DNA of 10,652 bases from Pseudomonadota bacterium. Lineage in GTDB: Bacteria; Pseudomonadota; Alphaproteobacteria; CACIAM-22H2. Below are positions 1 to 7,345 of the stretch, piece by piece (position 1 is the first letter of the stretch; each line of letters starts with the position of its first letter). The notes under the pieces were generated by a model. That model was given only the letters and a program-made list of their open reading frames with translations. It ran no database searches and was not told where the DNA came from. Both the position numbers and the translations under genes were made by a program. The stretch spans positions 1-10,652 of the forward strand of contig JAIUNH010000084.1 in NCBI GenBank assembly GCA_020161965.1. The letters run 5' to 3'.

Positions 1-1121
1 AGCGGCAGATTGATGACCAGCAGCATCAGATTGCCGATCCACATCGACGCGATCATGCCCCAGAACAGCTCCGGGTATTTGGTGAAGACTTGCGGGCCGG
101 GCGCAATGCCTTGCACCGTCAAGGCGCCGAGGATCAGCGCCATCACCGCGTTGGGCGGCAGGCCCAGCGACAGCAGCGGGATGAAGCAAGTCTGCGCCGC
201 CGCGTTGTTGGCGGCCTCGGGCCCCGCCACGCCTTCGGGGGCGCCTTTGCCGAAACGCTCGGGCGTCTTCGACAGCTTCTTTTCCATCACGTAGGACGCG
301 AAGGGGGCCAGCAACGTGCCCGATCCCGGCAGCAATCCCAGAAGCGAGCCCAGGAAAGTGCCGCGCGCCACCGGGGCGGCGGCACGCTTCATCTCCTCGC
401 CGCTCGGCCATAGCCGGCCGATATTCTTTTCGATCACCGGGCGCGATTGATGCTCTTCGAGATTGCGCAAAATTTCGGCGACGCCGAATACGCCCATCGC
501 CAGGATCGAGACGTTGATCCCTTCGAATAGCGACCCGATGCCGAAGGTCAAACGCTGGACGCCGGTTTCGATATCGGTGCCCACGGTCGACAAAATCGCG
601 CCGATCAACGCCGCGACAACCGCCTTGAGGATCGATCCGCTGGCCAGCACGATGGCGAAGACGAGGCCCAGCACGATCAGTGCGAAATAATCCTCGGGGC
701 CGAGCAGGAAAGCGACCCGGCCGAGCGGCTCGGCCGCCGCCCCGATGATGATCGTCGCGACCGTACCGGCCGCGAAGGAGCCGAGGGCCGCGAGCGCCAA
801 CGCGGCACCCGCGCGGCCGTTCCGCGCCATCGCGTTGCCGTCGATGATCGTGACGAGCGAACTCGCCTCGCCGGGGATGCGCACGAGGATCGCGGTCGTC
901 GAACCGCCATATTGCGCGCCGTAATAGATGCCGGCGAGCATGATGATCGAGCCGACCGGCGTGATGCCGAAGGTGAAGGGCAACAGGATCGAGATCGTCG
1001 CGATCGGCCCGATGCCGGGCAGCACGCCGATCAGCGTGCCGATCAAACAGCCGAGCAAACAAAGCAGAAGATTGTCGAGGCTCAACGCGACGGAAAAGCC
1101 GAGTGCCAGATCGGACAGCAT
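1..1121 (-). CDS. tctA: TctA, large membrane subunit of tripartite tricarboxylate transporter (3' end cut by window)
   Basis: This is the large transmembrane subunit of a TTT-family secondary transporter. In the family it forms the substrate path in the inner membrane and takes a carboxylate from the periplasmic TctC protein using an ion gradient. About 373 codons are visible; the family is usually about 500 residues, so the last quarter lies left of the window. Seen in the translation: the N-terminal signature GVLPGIGP (32-39), the block IYYGAQYGGSTTAILVRIPG (65-84), DGNAMARNGRAG (94-105), a second GLLPGSG loop (263-269), FGKGAPEGVAGPEAANNAA (290-308), and many hydrophobic segments. The start ATG at 1121 lies 8 bases after the tctB stop, and an AGG overlaps that stop, so translation is probably coupled. 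In the second half the usual LGIPGS is LGLPPN (319-324), a mild deviation. The family call is secure; the substrate is unknown. Confidence 0.95.
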   Translation of the reverse strand, partial: MLSDLALGFSVALSLDNLLLCLLGCLIGTLIGVLPGIGPIATISILLPFTFGITPVGSIIMLAGIYYGAQYGGSTTAILVRIPGEASSLVTIIDGNAMARNGRAGAALALAALGSFAAGTVATIIIGAAAEPLGRVAFLLGPEDYFALIVLGLVFAIVLASGSILKAVVAALIGAILSTVGTDIETGVQRLTFGIGSLFEGINVSILAMGVFGVAEILRNLEEHQSRPVIEKNIGRLWPSGEEMKRAAAPVARGTFLGSLLGLLPGSGTLLAPFASYVMEKKLSKTPERFGKGAPEGVAGPEAANNAAAQTCFIPLLSLGLPPNAVMALILGALTVQGIAPGPQVFTKYPELFWGMIASMWIGNLMLLVINLP

Positions 1122-1129
1122 GGCGACCT

Positions 1130-1582
1130 TTAGGAAACGAAGCCGGGCAGAAGAAGGAACGGCATCGGCAGTTTCAGCACATAGCTGAACAGCACGACCG
1201 AGAAGGCGATCAACGCCACCGACATCAACAGCAATTGCCGCGGCTTCAGGTCGGGAGCGCCAAGGCCGCTGATGATCAGAGTCAGCAGCCCGGCGGGCGC
1301 ATAACCGAAACGTGGCGCCACCAACCCGAAGACCGCCACGCCCGCGAAGACGGCGACCATCGCGCGCCACGGCGGCAACGTCACCGCGTCGCCGCCGCGC
1401 ATGATCCCGCGCACGATCAGGACGACGCCGCCGGCAATGATCGCGTAGGCGCAAAGCCGCGCGAACAGATCCGGCGGAATCGCCTGATAGGAAGTGCGTG
1501 GAATTTTGGAAAGGGCGATCAGCACGCCGGTCGCGAATGCGATCGTACCGATTCCCGCGACGATATCCTTCGCCAGCCGCAT
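1130..1582 (-). CDS. tctB: TctB, small membrane subunit of tripartite tricarboxylate transporter
   Basis: This is the small, poorly conserved membrane subunit of the TTT transporter, 150 residues, which is normal for TctB. Hydrophobic segments lie at about 7-25, 44-61, 72-90, 94-107 and 117-136, consistent with four to five membrane passes. Identity rests mainly on its place between tctC and tctA plus this topology and a PRFGY motif (90-94). I chose ATG 1582 because a GGGGAAGG ribosome site (about 1592-1599) sits 9 bases upstream. An in-frame GTG at 1591 abuts that site and is too close to use it. The gene starts 30 bases after tctC ends and stops 8 bases before tctA, so it is the middle gene of a three-gene operon. 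Confidence 0.9.
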   Translation of the reverse strand: MRLAKDIVAGIGTIAFATGVLIALSKIPRTSYQAIPPDLFARLCAYAIIAGGVVLIVRGIMRGGDAVTLPPWRAMVAVFAGVAVFGLVAPRFGYAPAGLLTLIISGLGAPDLKPRQLLLMSVALIAFSVVLFSYVLKLPMPFLLLPGFVS

Positions 1583-1612
1583 GTCGAACACCCTTCCCCG
1601 CTCGATCCCCGT

Positions 1613-2578
1613 TCAGCTCTTTTCGAGTCCCGCTTTCTCGATCATATCCGCCCAGCGCGTCATCTCCGAACGGACGAACGCGTCGAACTCAGCCAGCGTC
1701 ATCGTGGTCGGATCGAGCCCGAGTTCGCGCAGACGTTCGCGGATTTCCTCGTTCGTCCCGACGATACGCGTGAATTCCTTGTTCAGGCGTTCCAGAATCG
1801 GCTTGGGGGTCGCCGCCGGCGCGAAGACGGCCGTCATCGAATCCGTCACCACGTCGAAGCCGAGTTCCTTGAGCGTGGGAATGTCCTGGAAATAGCTCGG
1901 ACGCTTTTCGACGGTCGACGCCAGCACGCGGATCTTGCCCGCCGCCATTTGCGGCCGCGCGCCGATCGTGTCGGTGAACATGATCGGCAAGCGACCGGCC
2001 AACAGATCGGTCATCGATTCGACGGCACCCTTATAGGGAACCTTGCGCATCGACGCGCCGATGACGCGGCCGAAGGTCTCGCCCGTGACCAGCACGCTCG
2101 ACTGCCAGAAAGGAAAAGCGAGCTTGCCGGGATTGGCCTTGCCGAAGGCGACGACGTCAGCCACCGTTTTGAACGGGCTATCCGTGGCCACGACAAGCAA
2201 CCAAGGCGACCGGCCGATCGTGGCGACCGGCACCAGGTCCTTGAGCTGATCGTAGGGCGGATCCTTCATCAGATTGGGATTGAGCGAGAAGGTCGAGCTC
2301 GCGGTCGCCAGCAGCGTGTAGCCGTCCGGCGTCGCACGGGCGGCGGCGGCCGAGCCGATCGCGCCGTTGGCACCCGGACGCGGATCGACGATGATCGATT
2401 GCCCCAGCGACTTCTGCAGTTCGTCGCTCATGCGGCGCATGATCGAATCGACGCCGCCGCCGGCGGCGAAAGGCACGACGAAGGTCACCGGACGCGTCGG
2501 GTATTCCTGCGCCCAGCCGAAGCCGGCGGTTGAGGCGAGCATGACGAAAGTCAGGACGATGCGGCGTAAAACGTTCAT
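1613..2578 (-). CDS. tctC: TctC/Bug-family periplasmic solute-binding protein of TTT transporter
   Basis: This periplasmic receptor captures a carboxylate (or related small anion) and delivers it to TctAB. It has 321 residues, normal for the family. Residues 1-24 form a signal peptide: positively charged NVLRR, a hydrophobic stretch, then cleavage near GWA-Q or AQ-EYP. The mature protein begins with the typical YPTRPVTFVVPFAAGGGVDS (26-45). It then shows PGANGAIGSAAAARATPDGYT (68-88), VPYKGA (180-185) and AGRLPIMF (194-201), all Bug-family landmarks. The start is ATG 2578, which has a strong GGGAGGA ribosome site four bases away; the upstream in-frame ATG at 2599 would add seven residues before the signal peptide and ignore this site. 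It is the first gene of tctCBA and diverges from the gntR gene across the CCTATAGG palindromes. Large Bug families have very diverse ligands, so the substrate is open. Confidence 0.95.
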   Translation of the reverse strand: MNVLRRIVLTFVMLASTAGFGWAQEYPTRPVTFVVPFAAGGGVDSIMRRMSDELQKSLGQSIIVDPRPGANGAIGSAAAARATPDGYTLLATASSTFSLNPNLMKDPPYDQLKDLVPVATIGRSPWLLVVATDSPFKTVADVVAFGKANPGKLAFPFWQSSVLVTGETFGRVIGASMRKVPYKGAVESMTDLLAGRLPIMFTDTIGARPQMAAGKIRVLASTVEKRPSYFQDIPTLKELGFDVVTDSMTAVFAPAATPKPILERLNKEFTRIVGTNEEIRERLRELGLDPTTMTLAEFDAFVRSEMTRWADMIEKAGLEKS

Positions 2579-2582
2579 TTGA

Positions 2583-2589
2583 TCCTCCC
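2583..2589 (-). promoter_or_regulatory. tctC ribosome binding site that fixes the start
   Basis: Read on the minus strand this is GGGAGGA, four bases before ATG 2578. It selects the shorter 321-residue reading over the ATG at 2599. Confidence 0.8.
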
Positions 2590-2601
2590 TTGTTGTCATT
2601 C

Positions 2602-2628
2602 CCTATAGGTTTTCAATTTCCTATAGGA
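2602..2628. promoter_or_regulatory. Tandem CCTATAGG palindromes, putative GntR operator of tctC and gntR
   Basis: Two copies of the 8-base palindrome CCTATAGG lie at 2602-2609 and 2620-2627, 18 bases apart centre to centre, so roughly on similar faces of the helix. The second extends to the perfect 10-base palindrome TCCTATAGGA (2619-2628). A degenerate half site, TAGGAT, follows at 2643-2648. The AT-rich block stands out in this GC-rich DNA and lies in the divergent tctC-gntR region, 24-50 bases upstream of the tctC start. The extended site matches the ldh palindrome at 7180-7191 in 11 of 12 bases. Binding by the adjacent GntR protein is my inference; I could not place convincing -35/-10 boxes. 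Confidence 0.6.
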
Positions 2629-2736
2629 TATTAAATTCGATCTAGGATGCGTTTATGGTGGGCCCTTAACCGGGTCAAGACGGATTCCCCGGCACGCAGG
2701 GAATCCGAAGCGAAAGATGTAACGGAGCGGAGAACG

Positions 2737-3402
2737 ATGGGTTCGAGCGGCACATTGCAACGGCCGGCGGCGCTGACGAGCGAGGTCTACAACGCGATTC
2801 TCGATCGCATCACGAGCATGCAGATCGCACCGGACGCGCGAATCAACGTCGACACGCTGGCGCGCGAATTGGGCGTATCGCAAACGCCGGTGCGCGAATC
2901 CTTGAGCCGGCTCGAGGCCGAAGGCCTGGTCATCAAGACGCATCTGATCGGCCACCGCGCCAGCCCGCAATTGACGCGGCCCCAGATCGAGCAGCTTTTC
3001 GAATTGCGCTTGCTGATCGAACCGGCGGGGGCCGCGATGGCGGCGCGCAATCTCGACACCGGCACGCGCGACGCCCTCAACCGGCTGCACGCCGAGATGA
3101 GCGGCATGCCCGGACGCGCGACCCCGACCTACAGCGAGTTCGCGCGCAAGGACGCCGAGTTTCATGCGCTGATCGCCCAGGCGAGCGGCAACATGTTCCT
3201 GTCGGACTCGCTCGCCAAGCTGCACACGCATGTGCACATCTTCCGGTTGGTTTTCCATACGCGCGTGACGGCCGAGGCGATCGAAGAACACGCCGAGATC
3301 CTCACCGCCTTGCTGCGCGGCGACGCCGCCGCCGGCAAGAAATCGATGCGCGCGCATATCATGGCCTCGCGCGATCGCGTGCTGACGTTGCTGCCGGCAT
3401 AG
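2737..3402 (+). CDS. GntR-family transcriptional regulator, FCD (FadR-like) type
   Basis: This cytoplasmic DNA-binding regulator probably senses a carboxylic acid related to the transported substrate. It has 221 residues, normal for FCD-type GntR proteins. The N-terminal winged helix covers about 13-78, with the hallmark LARELGVSQTPVRESLSRLE (41-60) in recognition-helix position. The C-terminal all-helical FCD domain covers about 83-215 and has the FELRLLIEPAGA block (88-99). Putative metal ligands are D139, H143, H185 and H207, the usual D-x3-H...H...H set. I chose ATG 2737, with GGAG sites at 2724-2727 and 2729-2732; the longer reading from 2647 adds 30 unlike residues and begins inside the operator region. 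It is divergent from tctCBA and convergent with the aldehyde dehydrogenase, and probably controls both neighbouring operons and itself through the CCTATAGG-type sites. Confidence 0.93.
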   Translation: MGSSGTLQRPAALTSEVYNAILDRITSMQIAPDARINVDTLARELGVSQTPVRESLSRLEAEGLVIKTHLIGHRASPQLTRPQIEQLFELRLLIEPAGAAMAARNLDTGTRDALNRLHAEMSGMPGRATPTYSEFARKDAEFHALIAQASGNMFLSDSLAKLHTHVHIFRLVFHTRVTAEAIEEHAEILTALLRGDAAAGKKSMRAHIMASRDRVLTLLPA

Positions 3403-3429
3403 GGGTTGAGAGAGCTTCATTCGCCCCTA
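3400..3429. terminator. Small inverted repeat between convergent gntR and aldehyde dehydrogenase genes
   Basis: TAGGGG (3400-3405) pairs with CCCCTA (3424-3429). Each arm contains the TAG stop codon of one of the two converging genes. The stem is only 6 base pairs with an 18-base loop and no T-run, so a bidirectional terminator is a weak suggestion. Confidence 0.25.
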
Positions 3430-4902
3430 CCAATTCGTCGCGATGTATTTGGCTTCGGCGAATTCCAGCAGCCCGTGATGGGCGCCTTCGCGTCCCAGGC
3501 CGCTTTGCTTTACGCCGCCGAAAGGCGCCGCCGGATCGGAGACGAGTCCGCGATTGAGCGCGATCATCCCCGCCTCCAACCGCTCGGCGACGCGCAAGCC
3601 CCGCGCGAGATCCTTTGTATAGACGTAGGAGACGAGGCCGTATTCGGTATCGTTCGCCATCGCCACGGCTTCGTCTTCGGTTTTAAAGGCGACAAGCGCC
3701 GCGACCGGCCCGAAGATTTCGTCGTGCAATAGCGCCGAATCCTTGGCGACATCGGTCAGCACCGTCGGCGGATAGAAGAAGCCGCGTCGGTCGAGCGCCT
3801 TGCCCCCGGTCAACACGTTGGCGCCACGCTTGACCGCGTCGTCGACGAAACCGATCACTTTCTCCAGGCTCGCGCGATTGACCAAGGGCCCGCAAGCGGT
3901 GGTCGGCAAGCGGCCGTCATCGACGCGCATCGCGCCCATGCGTGCGGCGAGCTTCGCGGCGAATTCGCGATAGACCGCTTCGTGGACATAGAAGCGGTTC
4001 GCCGCCGTGCAAGCCTCGCCGCCATTGCGCATCTTGGCGATCATCGCGCCATCGACGGCGGCGTCGATATCCGCATCTTCGAACACGACGAAGGGCGCGT
4101 TGCCGCCCAACTCCATCGAGCAATTGACGACCGATTGCGACGCTTCGGCCAGCAACCGGCGTCCAACTTCCGTCGATCCGGTGAAGGAAAGCTTGCGCAC
4201 GCGCCGGTCGCGCAGCATGGCGCCGATCACCGGCCCCGGCTTCGATGTCGTGACGACGTTGACCACACCTTTGGGCACGCCGGCTTCGGCCAGAATTTCG
4301 GCCATCGCAAGCGCTGTCAGCGGCGTTTCGGTCGCGGGCTTCAGGATGCAGGTGCAACCGGCCGCCAAAGCGGGGCCGATCTTGCGCGTCGCCATCGCGG
4401 CGGGGAAATTCCACGGCGTGATGAGAACGCTGACGCCCACCGGCTGATACTGCACGACGATGCGGTTGGCCCCGCCCGGCGCCATGCTGATATCGCCGAT
4501 CATGCGCACCGCTTCCTCGGCGTACCAGCGGAAGAATTCGGCCGCGTAATTCACTTCGCCTTTGGCGTCGGCCAACGCCTTGCCGTTCTCGCGGGAGATC
4601 AGCTCCGCCAGACCATCGGCCTTGGCGAGCATCAGGTGGAACGCCTTCATCAGAATATCGGCGCGCTTGCGTGGTGCTGTCTTCGCCCAATCCGCGGCAG
4701 CTTCCGACGCCGCCGCGACGGCGGCGAGCCCGTCCTCGACCGTCGCGTCGGCGATCTTGCCGAGCGATTCTTCCGTCGACGGGTCGCTGACCGGGATCGT
4801 CTTGCCGCCGGTTGCCTCGCGCCACACGCCGCCGATGAACAGCCCGCGCGGAATCGCGGCCGGATCGATCGCGGCGGAAGGAAGTACGGTTGATTCAGGC
4901 AT
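3427..4902 (-). CDS. NAD(P)-dependent aldehyde dehydrogenase, succinate-semialdehyde dehydrogenase (GabD-like) type
   Basis: This cytoplasmic enzyme oxidises an aldehyde to its acid with NAD(P); the closest known activity is succinate semialdehyde to succinate. It has 491 residues, normal for the family. Visible landmarks are LFIGGVW (21-27), the cofactor motif TPWNFP with N165 (162-167), LKPA with K188, FTGSTEVG (240-247), the base E264 in MELGGNAP, the nucleophile C298 in NGGEACTAANR, and EIFGPV (395-400). The end, FGGVKQSGLGREGAHHGLLE (461-480), is typical of SSADH-like proteins. I chose ATG 4902, with GAAGGAAGG about 9 bases upstream; the longer reading to 5013 overlaps the alcohol dehydrogenase and lacks family similarity. 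It is the last gene of the ldh-adh-aldh operon, 16 bases after the alcohol dehydrogenase, suggesting it takes the aldehyde made by that enzyme. The exact substrate is inferred. Confidence 0.92.
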   Translation of the reverse strand: MPESTVLPSAAIDPAAIPRGLFIGGVWREATGGKTIPVSDPSTEESLGKIADATVEDGLAAVAAASEAAADWAKTAPRKRADILMKAFHLMLAKADGLAELISRENGKALADAKGEVNYAAEFFRWYAEEAVRMIGDISMAPGGANRIVVQYQPVGVSVLITPWNFPAAMATRKIGPALAAGCTCILKPATETPLTALAMAEILAEAGVPKGVVNVVTTSKPGPVIGAMLRDRRVRKLSFTGSTEVGRRLLAEASQSVVNCSMELGGNAPFVVFEDADIDAAVDGAMIAKMRNGGEACTAANRFYVHEAVYREFAAKLAARMGAMRVDDGRLPTTACGPLVNRASLEKVIGFVDDAVKRGANVLTGGKALDRRGFFYPPTVLTDVAKDSALLHDEIFGPVAALVAFKTEDEAVAMANDTEYGLVSYVYTKDLARGLRVAERLEAGMIALNRGLVSDPAAPFGGVKQSGLGREGAHHGLLEFAEAKYIATNW

Positions 4903-4918
4903 GGGTATCGTCCTTCCT

Positions 4919-6145
4919 TCAGGCGGCATCGGCCGAAAGCCGGCCGGCATAGGCGGCGCGTGTGATCGCCGCGAGTCCCGCGACATCGAGCTCGCGCGGG
5001 TTGTTGCCGACAAGGCGCTGGATCGTCGCCGATTGTTCGACGACCCAATCTATCTTCGCTTCGGGCAGGCCCAAATCGGCGAGCGTGCGCGGAATGCCGA
5101 CCGCGCCGAACAGCGCCGCGACGCGGCGCACCGCGTCGCGCGACAAATCCTCGGCGCTGCGGCCTTGGCGTGCCGCCCCCATCGCGACGGCGATCTCGGC
5201 GAATTCCGCGATGCGGGTTTCACGGTTGAAATCCATCGCATAGGGCAGCAGCAGCGCCACACCCGTGCCGTGCGGCGTGTGGGTATAGGCGCCGACCGGG
5301 TACTGGATCGCGTGCGCGGCACTGGTGCCCGCCGTGCCGAAAGCGAGCCCGGCGAGCAAGGCGCCCAGCATCAGATCGTCGCGCGCGCGCGCGTTGGCAC
5401 CGTCGCGGAACGCGGTTTCCAAAGCGCCCGCGATTAGGCGGATCGCCGACAATGCTTGCTGATCTGACAGCGCGTTCTTGCCGACGAACACGCGCTCCGC
5501 CGACAACGAAGCCGTCGCCGGCCGGGCGATGGCGGTATAGGCCTCGATCGCATGCGTCATCGCGTCCGCACCCGACAACGCGGTCAGGCCCGGCGGGCAG
5601 GTATCGGTGAGTTCGGAATCGCAGATCGCGATCGCCGAGATGATATGCGGACTGGCGATCCCGACCTTCATCGTCTTGTCGGGATCGGCGAGCACGGCAA
5701 CGGGCGTTACCTCCGATCCCGTCCCTGCCGTCGTCGGCAGGCAGATCAGCGGCAACACCGGCCCCGGCACTTTGAACTCGCCGTAATAGTCGCGGATATC
5801 GCCGCCATGGGCGAGCATCACCGCCGCCGCCTTGGCGAGGTCCATGCACGAGCCGCCGCCGATGCCGATCACCATATCGGGCGCGAAGGGCTTGGCGGCG
5901 GCAACGCATTGCGCGACACAATCGAGCGGCAATTCGGCGATTGTGCGGTCGAACACCAGCACCGCGACGCCGCTCGCCTTCAGATCGTCCATCATCGCGG
6001 CGAATTGCCGATCGGCGGCAAGCCGCGCATCGGTGCATATGAAAGCGCGCGCGCCGAAGCCGCGCGCGACGGCGCCCAAAGCGGCGCGCTGGCCGCGCCC
6101 GAACAGAATCTTCGCCGGTGTACGAAGCAGGCCGAAACTCGTCAT
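4919..6145 (-). CDS. Iron-containing (group III) alcohol dehydrogenase
   Basis: This cytoplasmic NAD(P)-dependent dehydrogenase interconverts a primary alcohol and an aldehyde. It has 408 residues, slightly above the usual 380-400. The N-terminal Rossmann half includes GIGGGSCMDLAKA (94-106) and PTTAGTGSEVTPVAV (137-151). The metal site is complete: D194 and H198 in GADAMTHAIEAY, H278 in SAAHAIQYPVG, and H292 in TPHGTG. At the place where I recall FucO having a further histidine four residues after the third ligand, this protein has Y282, a substitution seen in other branches. The start is ATG 6145, with GGAGGCGAG upstream; the longer reading from 6205 overlaps the end of ldh. It sits 22 bases after ldh and 16 bases before the aldehyde dehydrogenase, so it is co-transcribed. 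With a GabD-like partner, 4-hydroxybutyrate is one candidate substrate, but other hydroxyacids or alcohols fit as well. Confidence 0.92.
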   Translation of the reverse strand: MTSFGLLRTPAKILFGRGQRAALGAVARGFGARAFICTDARLAADRQFAAMMDDLKASGVAVLVFDRTIAELPLDCVAQCVAAAKPFAPDMVIGIGGGSCMDLAKAAAVMLAHGGDIRDYYGEFKVPGPVLPLICLPTTAGTGSEVTPVAVLADPDKTMKVGIASPHIISAIAICDSELTDTCPPGLTALSGADAMTHAIEAYTAIARPATASLSAERVFVGKNALSDQQALSAIRLIAGALETAFRDGANARARDDLMLGALLAGLAFGTAGTSAAHAIQYPVGAYTHTPHGTGVALLLPYAMDFNRETRIAEFAEIAVAMGAARQGRSAEDLSRDAVRRVAALFGAVGIPRTLADLGLPEAKIDWVVEQSATIQRLVGNNPRELDVAGLAAITRAAYAGRLSADAA

Positions 6146-6167
6146 ACGCTTTTCTCGCCTCCGTCCT

Positions 6168-7178
6168 TCATGCGCGCGCCAGTGCGACGATGTCGTCCCA
6201 GACATTGCCGGCGACCGGCACGCCGTCGCGCAACCGCTCGGCGCGCACCGCGTTGGCCCGGTCCCCGGGGATCGCCACGCGCCGGAATCCTTCGGCGGGC
6301 GCGTCGTCTCTGATTTCGTCGAGATAAAGCGCGATCGACGCGGCCATCGCTTCCATCTGTGCGGCGCGGATTACGATGAAGACATCGCCCTTGTTGCAAA
6401 TCTCGGTCGCGTCGAGCGTGCCGCGCACCGCGCGGCCCAGCGCCGCCCCGGTCAGGCCCGCGACCAGAACTTCGAAAGCGAGGCCCAGCGCATAGCCTTT
6501 CGCCTCGCCGAAAGGTGCGATGGCGCCGCCGCGCGCGGCCTTCGCGTCGGTCGTCGGCCGGCCGGAAGCGTCGAGCGCCCAGCCCAGCGGAATCGGCGCG
6601 CCGCGCAGCGCATGATCGTGGATCTGTCCCATCGACACGACACTGGTCGCCATATCGAACACGAAGGGCAACGGTGCGGCGGGCACGCCGATCGCGATGG
6701 GATTGGTGCCGAGCATCGCCTTCGTGCCGCCCCAGGCATGGACAAGCGCCTCGCTGGTCGATAGCGCGATCAGCATGGCGCCGCGCGTCGCAACGCGCTC
6801 GGCATAGAAAGCAAGCATGCCGATATGATTGTTGTTGGCGATAGCAGCCAGCGCCACACCCGTCGTCGCGGCGCGCTCCATCAGCGCATCCAGCGCCGCG
6901 CACGCCACGACCGGGCCCAGCCCGCACTCGCCGTCCACCTGCAGCAAGCCGTCGCCCTGCCAATCGTGGCGGCCCGACGCGCGCGGATCGGCGACACCGT
7001 TGCGGATGCGCGCGACGATCCGCGGCAAGCGCAACAACCCGTGCGACGCGCGGCCGCGCAATTCCGCCTCCAGCAGCAAATCCACCTGCAGCCGCGCATG
7101 GGATTCCGGCGCGCCCGCCCGCAGCAGGGCTGCGGCGCAAATTTGATGGATCTCGCTGGCGGCAACTTTCTGTATCAT
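6168..7178 (-). CDS. Ldh-family (malate/L-lactate/ureidoglycolate-type) NAD(P)-dependent dehydrogenase
   Basis: This cytoplasmic oxidoreductase belongs to the Ldh_2 family, which interconverts 2-hydroxy and 2-oxo acids (malate, lactate, sulfolactate, ureidoglycolate) or reduces cyclic imines. It has 336 residues, normal for the family. Seen: RGRASHGLLRLPRIV with H46 (41-55), the NNNHIGMLAFYAERVA block with putative catalytic H118 (115-130), the cofactor-binding GTNPIAIGVPA (157-167), DMATS (175-179), and GEAKGYALGL with K228 (224-233). The usual basic residue after DMATSVV is replaced: the sequence reads SMGQI (182-186). ATG 7178 is the only plausible start, because an in-frame TAG lies two codons upstream. 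There is no well-spaced ribosome site, since AGGA ends one base before the ATG. This first gene of the ldh-adh-aldh operon begins inside a palindrome resembling the GntR operator. The substrate is unassigned. Confidence 0.9.
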   Translation of the reverse strand: MIQKVAASEIHQICAAALLRAGAPESHARLQVDLLLEAELRGRASHGLLRLPRIVARIRNGVADPRASGRHDWQGDGLLQVDGECGLGPVVACAALDALMERAATTGVALAAIANNNHIGMLAFYAERVATRGAMLIALSTSEALVHAWGGTKAMLGTNPIAIGVPAAPLPFVFDMATSVVSMGQIHDHALRGAPIPLGWALDASGRPTTDAKAARGGAIAPFGEAKGYALGLAFEVLVAGLTGAALGRAVRGTLDATEICNKGDVFIVIRAAQMEAMAASIALYLDEIRDDAPAEGFRRVAIPGDRANAVRAERLRDGVPVAGNVWDDIVALARA

Positions 7179-7191
7179 ATCCTATATGATA
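7173..7191. promoter_or_regulatory. Palindromic operator over the ldh start codon, similar to the tctC/gntR site
   Basis: Perfect 7-base arms TATCATA (7173-7179) and TATGATA (7185-7191) flank the spacer TCCTA. Bases 7180-7191 match 2619-2630 of the divergent tctC-gntR region in 11 of 12 positions (TCCTATA, then T or G, then GATA). The site contains the ldh ATG (7176-7178). That the same GntR protein binds both sites is inferred from this shared sequence. Confidence 0.55.
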
Positions 7192-7345
7192 TCGAATTTG
7201 AGGCGACGAGTTTTATTCGGCGTGGCGGTTTCCGTCAAGCGGGGGCGATTGCGCTGGCACCACCGGTGGATTCCATGACACATGGGAACGCGAAGCGCCC
7301 GCGGCTTGCGGCCCCTTTTCGCCCATTGAAATCCGCGCGCGGCCG

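Noticed and set aside
1103..2533. 476-codon open frame on the plus strand opposite tctB and tctC
   Set aside because: Its translation is rich in Arg, His, Asp and Gln with no domain, as expected for the antisense of a GC-rich gene. The opposite strand encodes clear TctB and TctC proteins.
2647..2736. 30-residue N-terminal extension of the GntR regulator
   Set aside because: It begins within the operator block, has no ribosome site and matches nothing in the family; ATG 2737 gives normal length.
3982..4893. 303-codon open frame on the plus strand inside the aldehyde dehydrogenase
   Set aside because: It is an antisense shadow; the minus-strand protein has all catalytic residues.
4903..5013. 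37-residue N-terminal extension of the aldehyde dehydrogenase
   Set aside because: It overlaps the 3' end of the alcohol dehydrogenase gene, is proline/arginine-rich, and lacks a ribosome site, unlike ATG 4902.
5376..5400. Run of alternating CG at about 5380-5395 considered as a simple repeat
   Set aside because: It lies within the alcohol dehydrogenase coding sequence and encodes ordinary Ala/Arg codons of a GC-rich genome.
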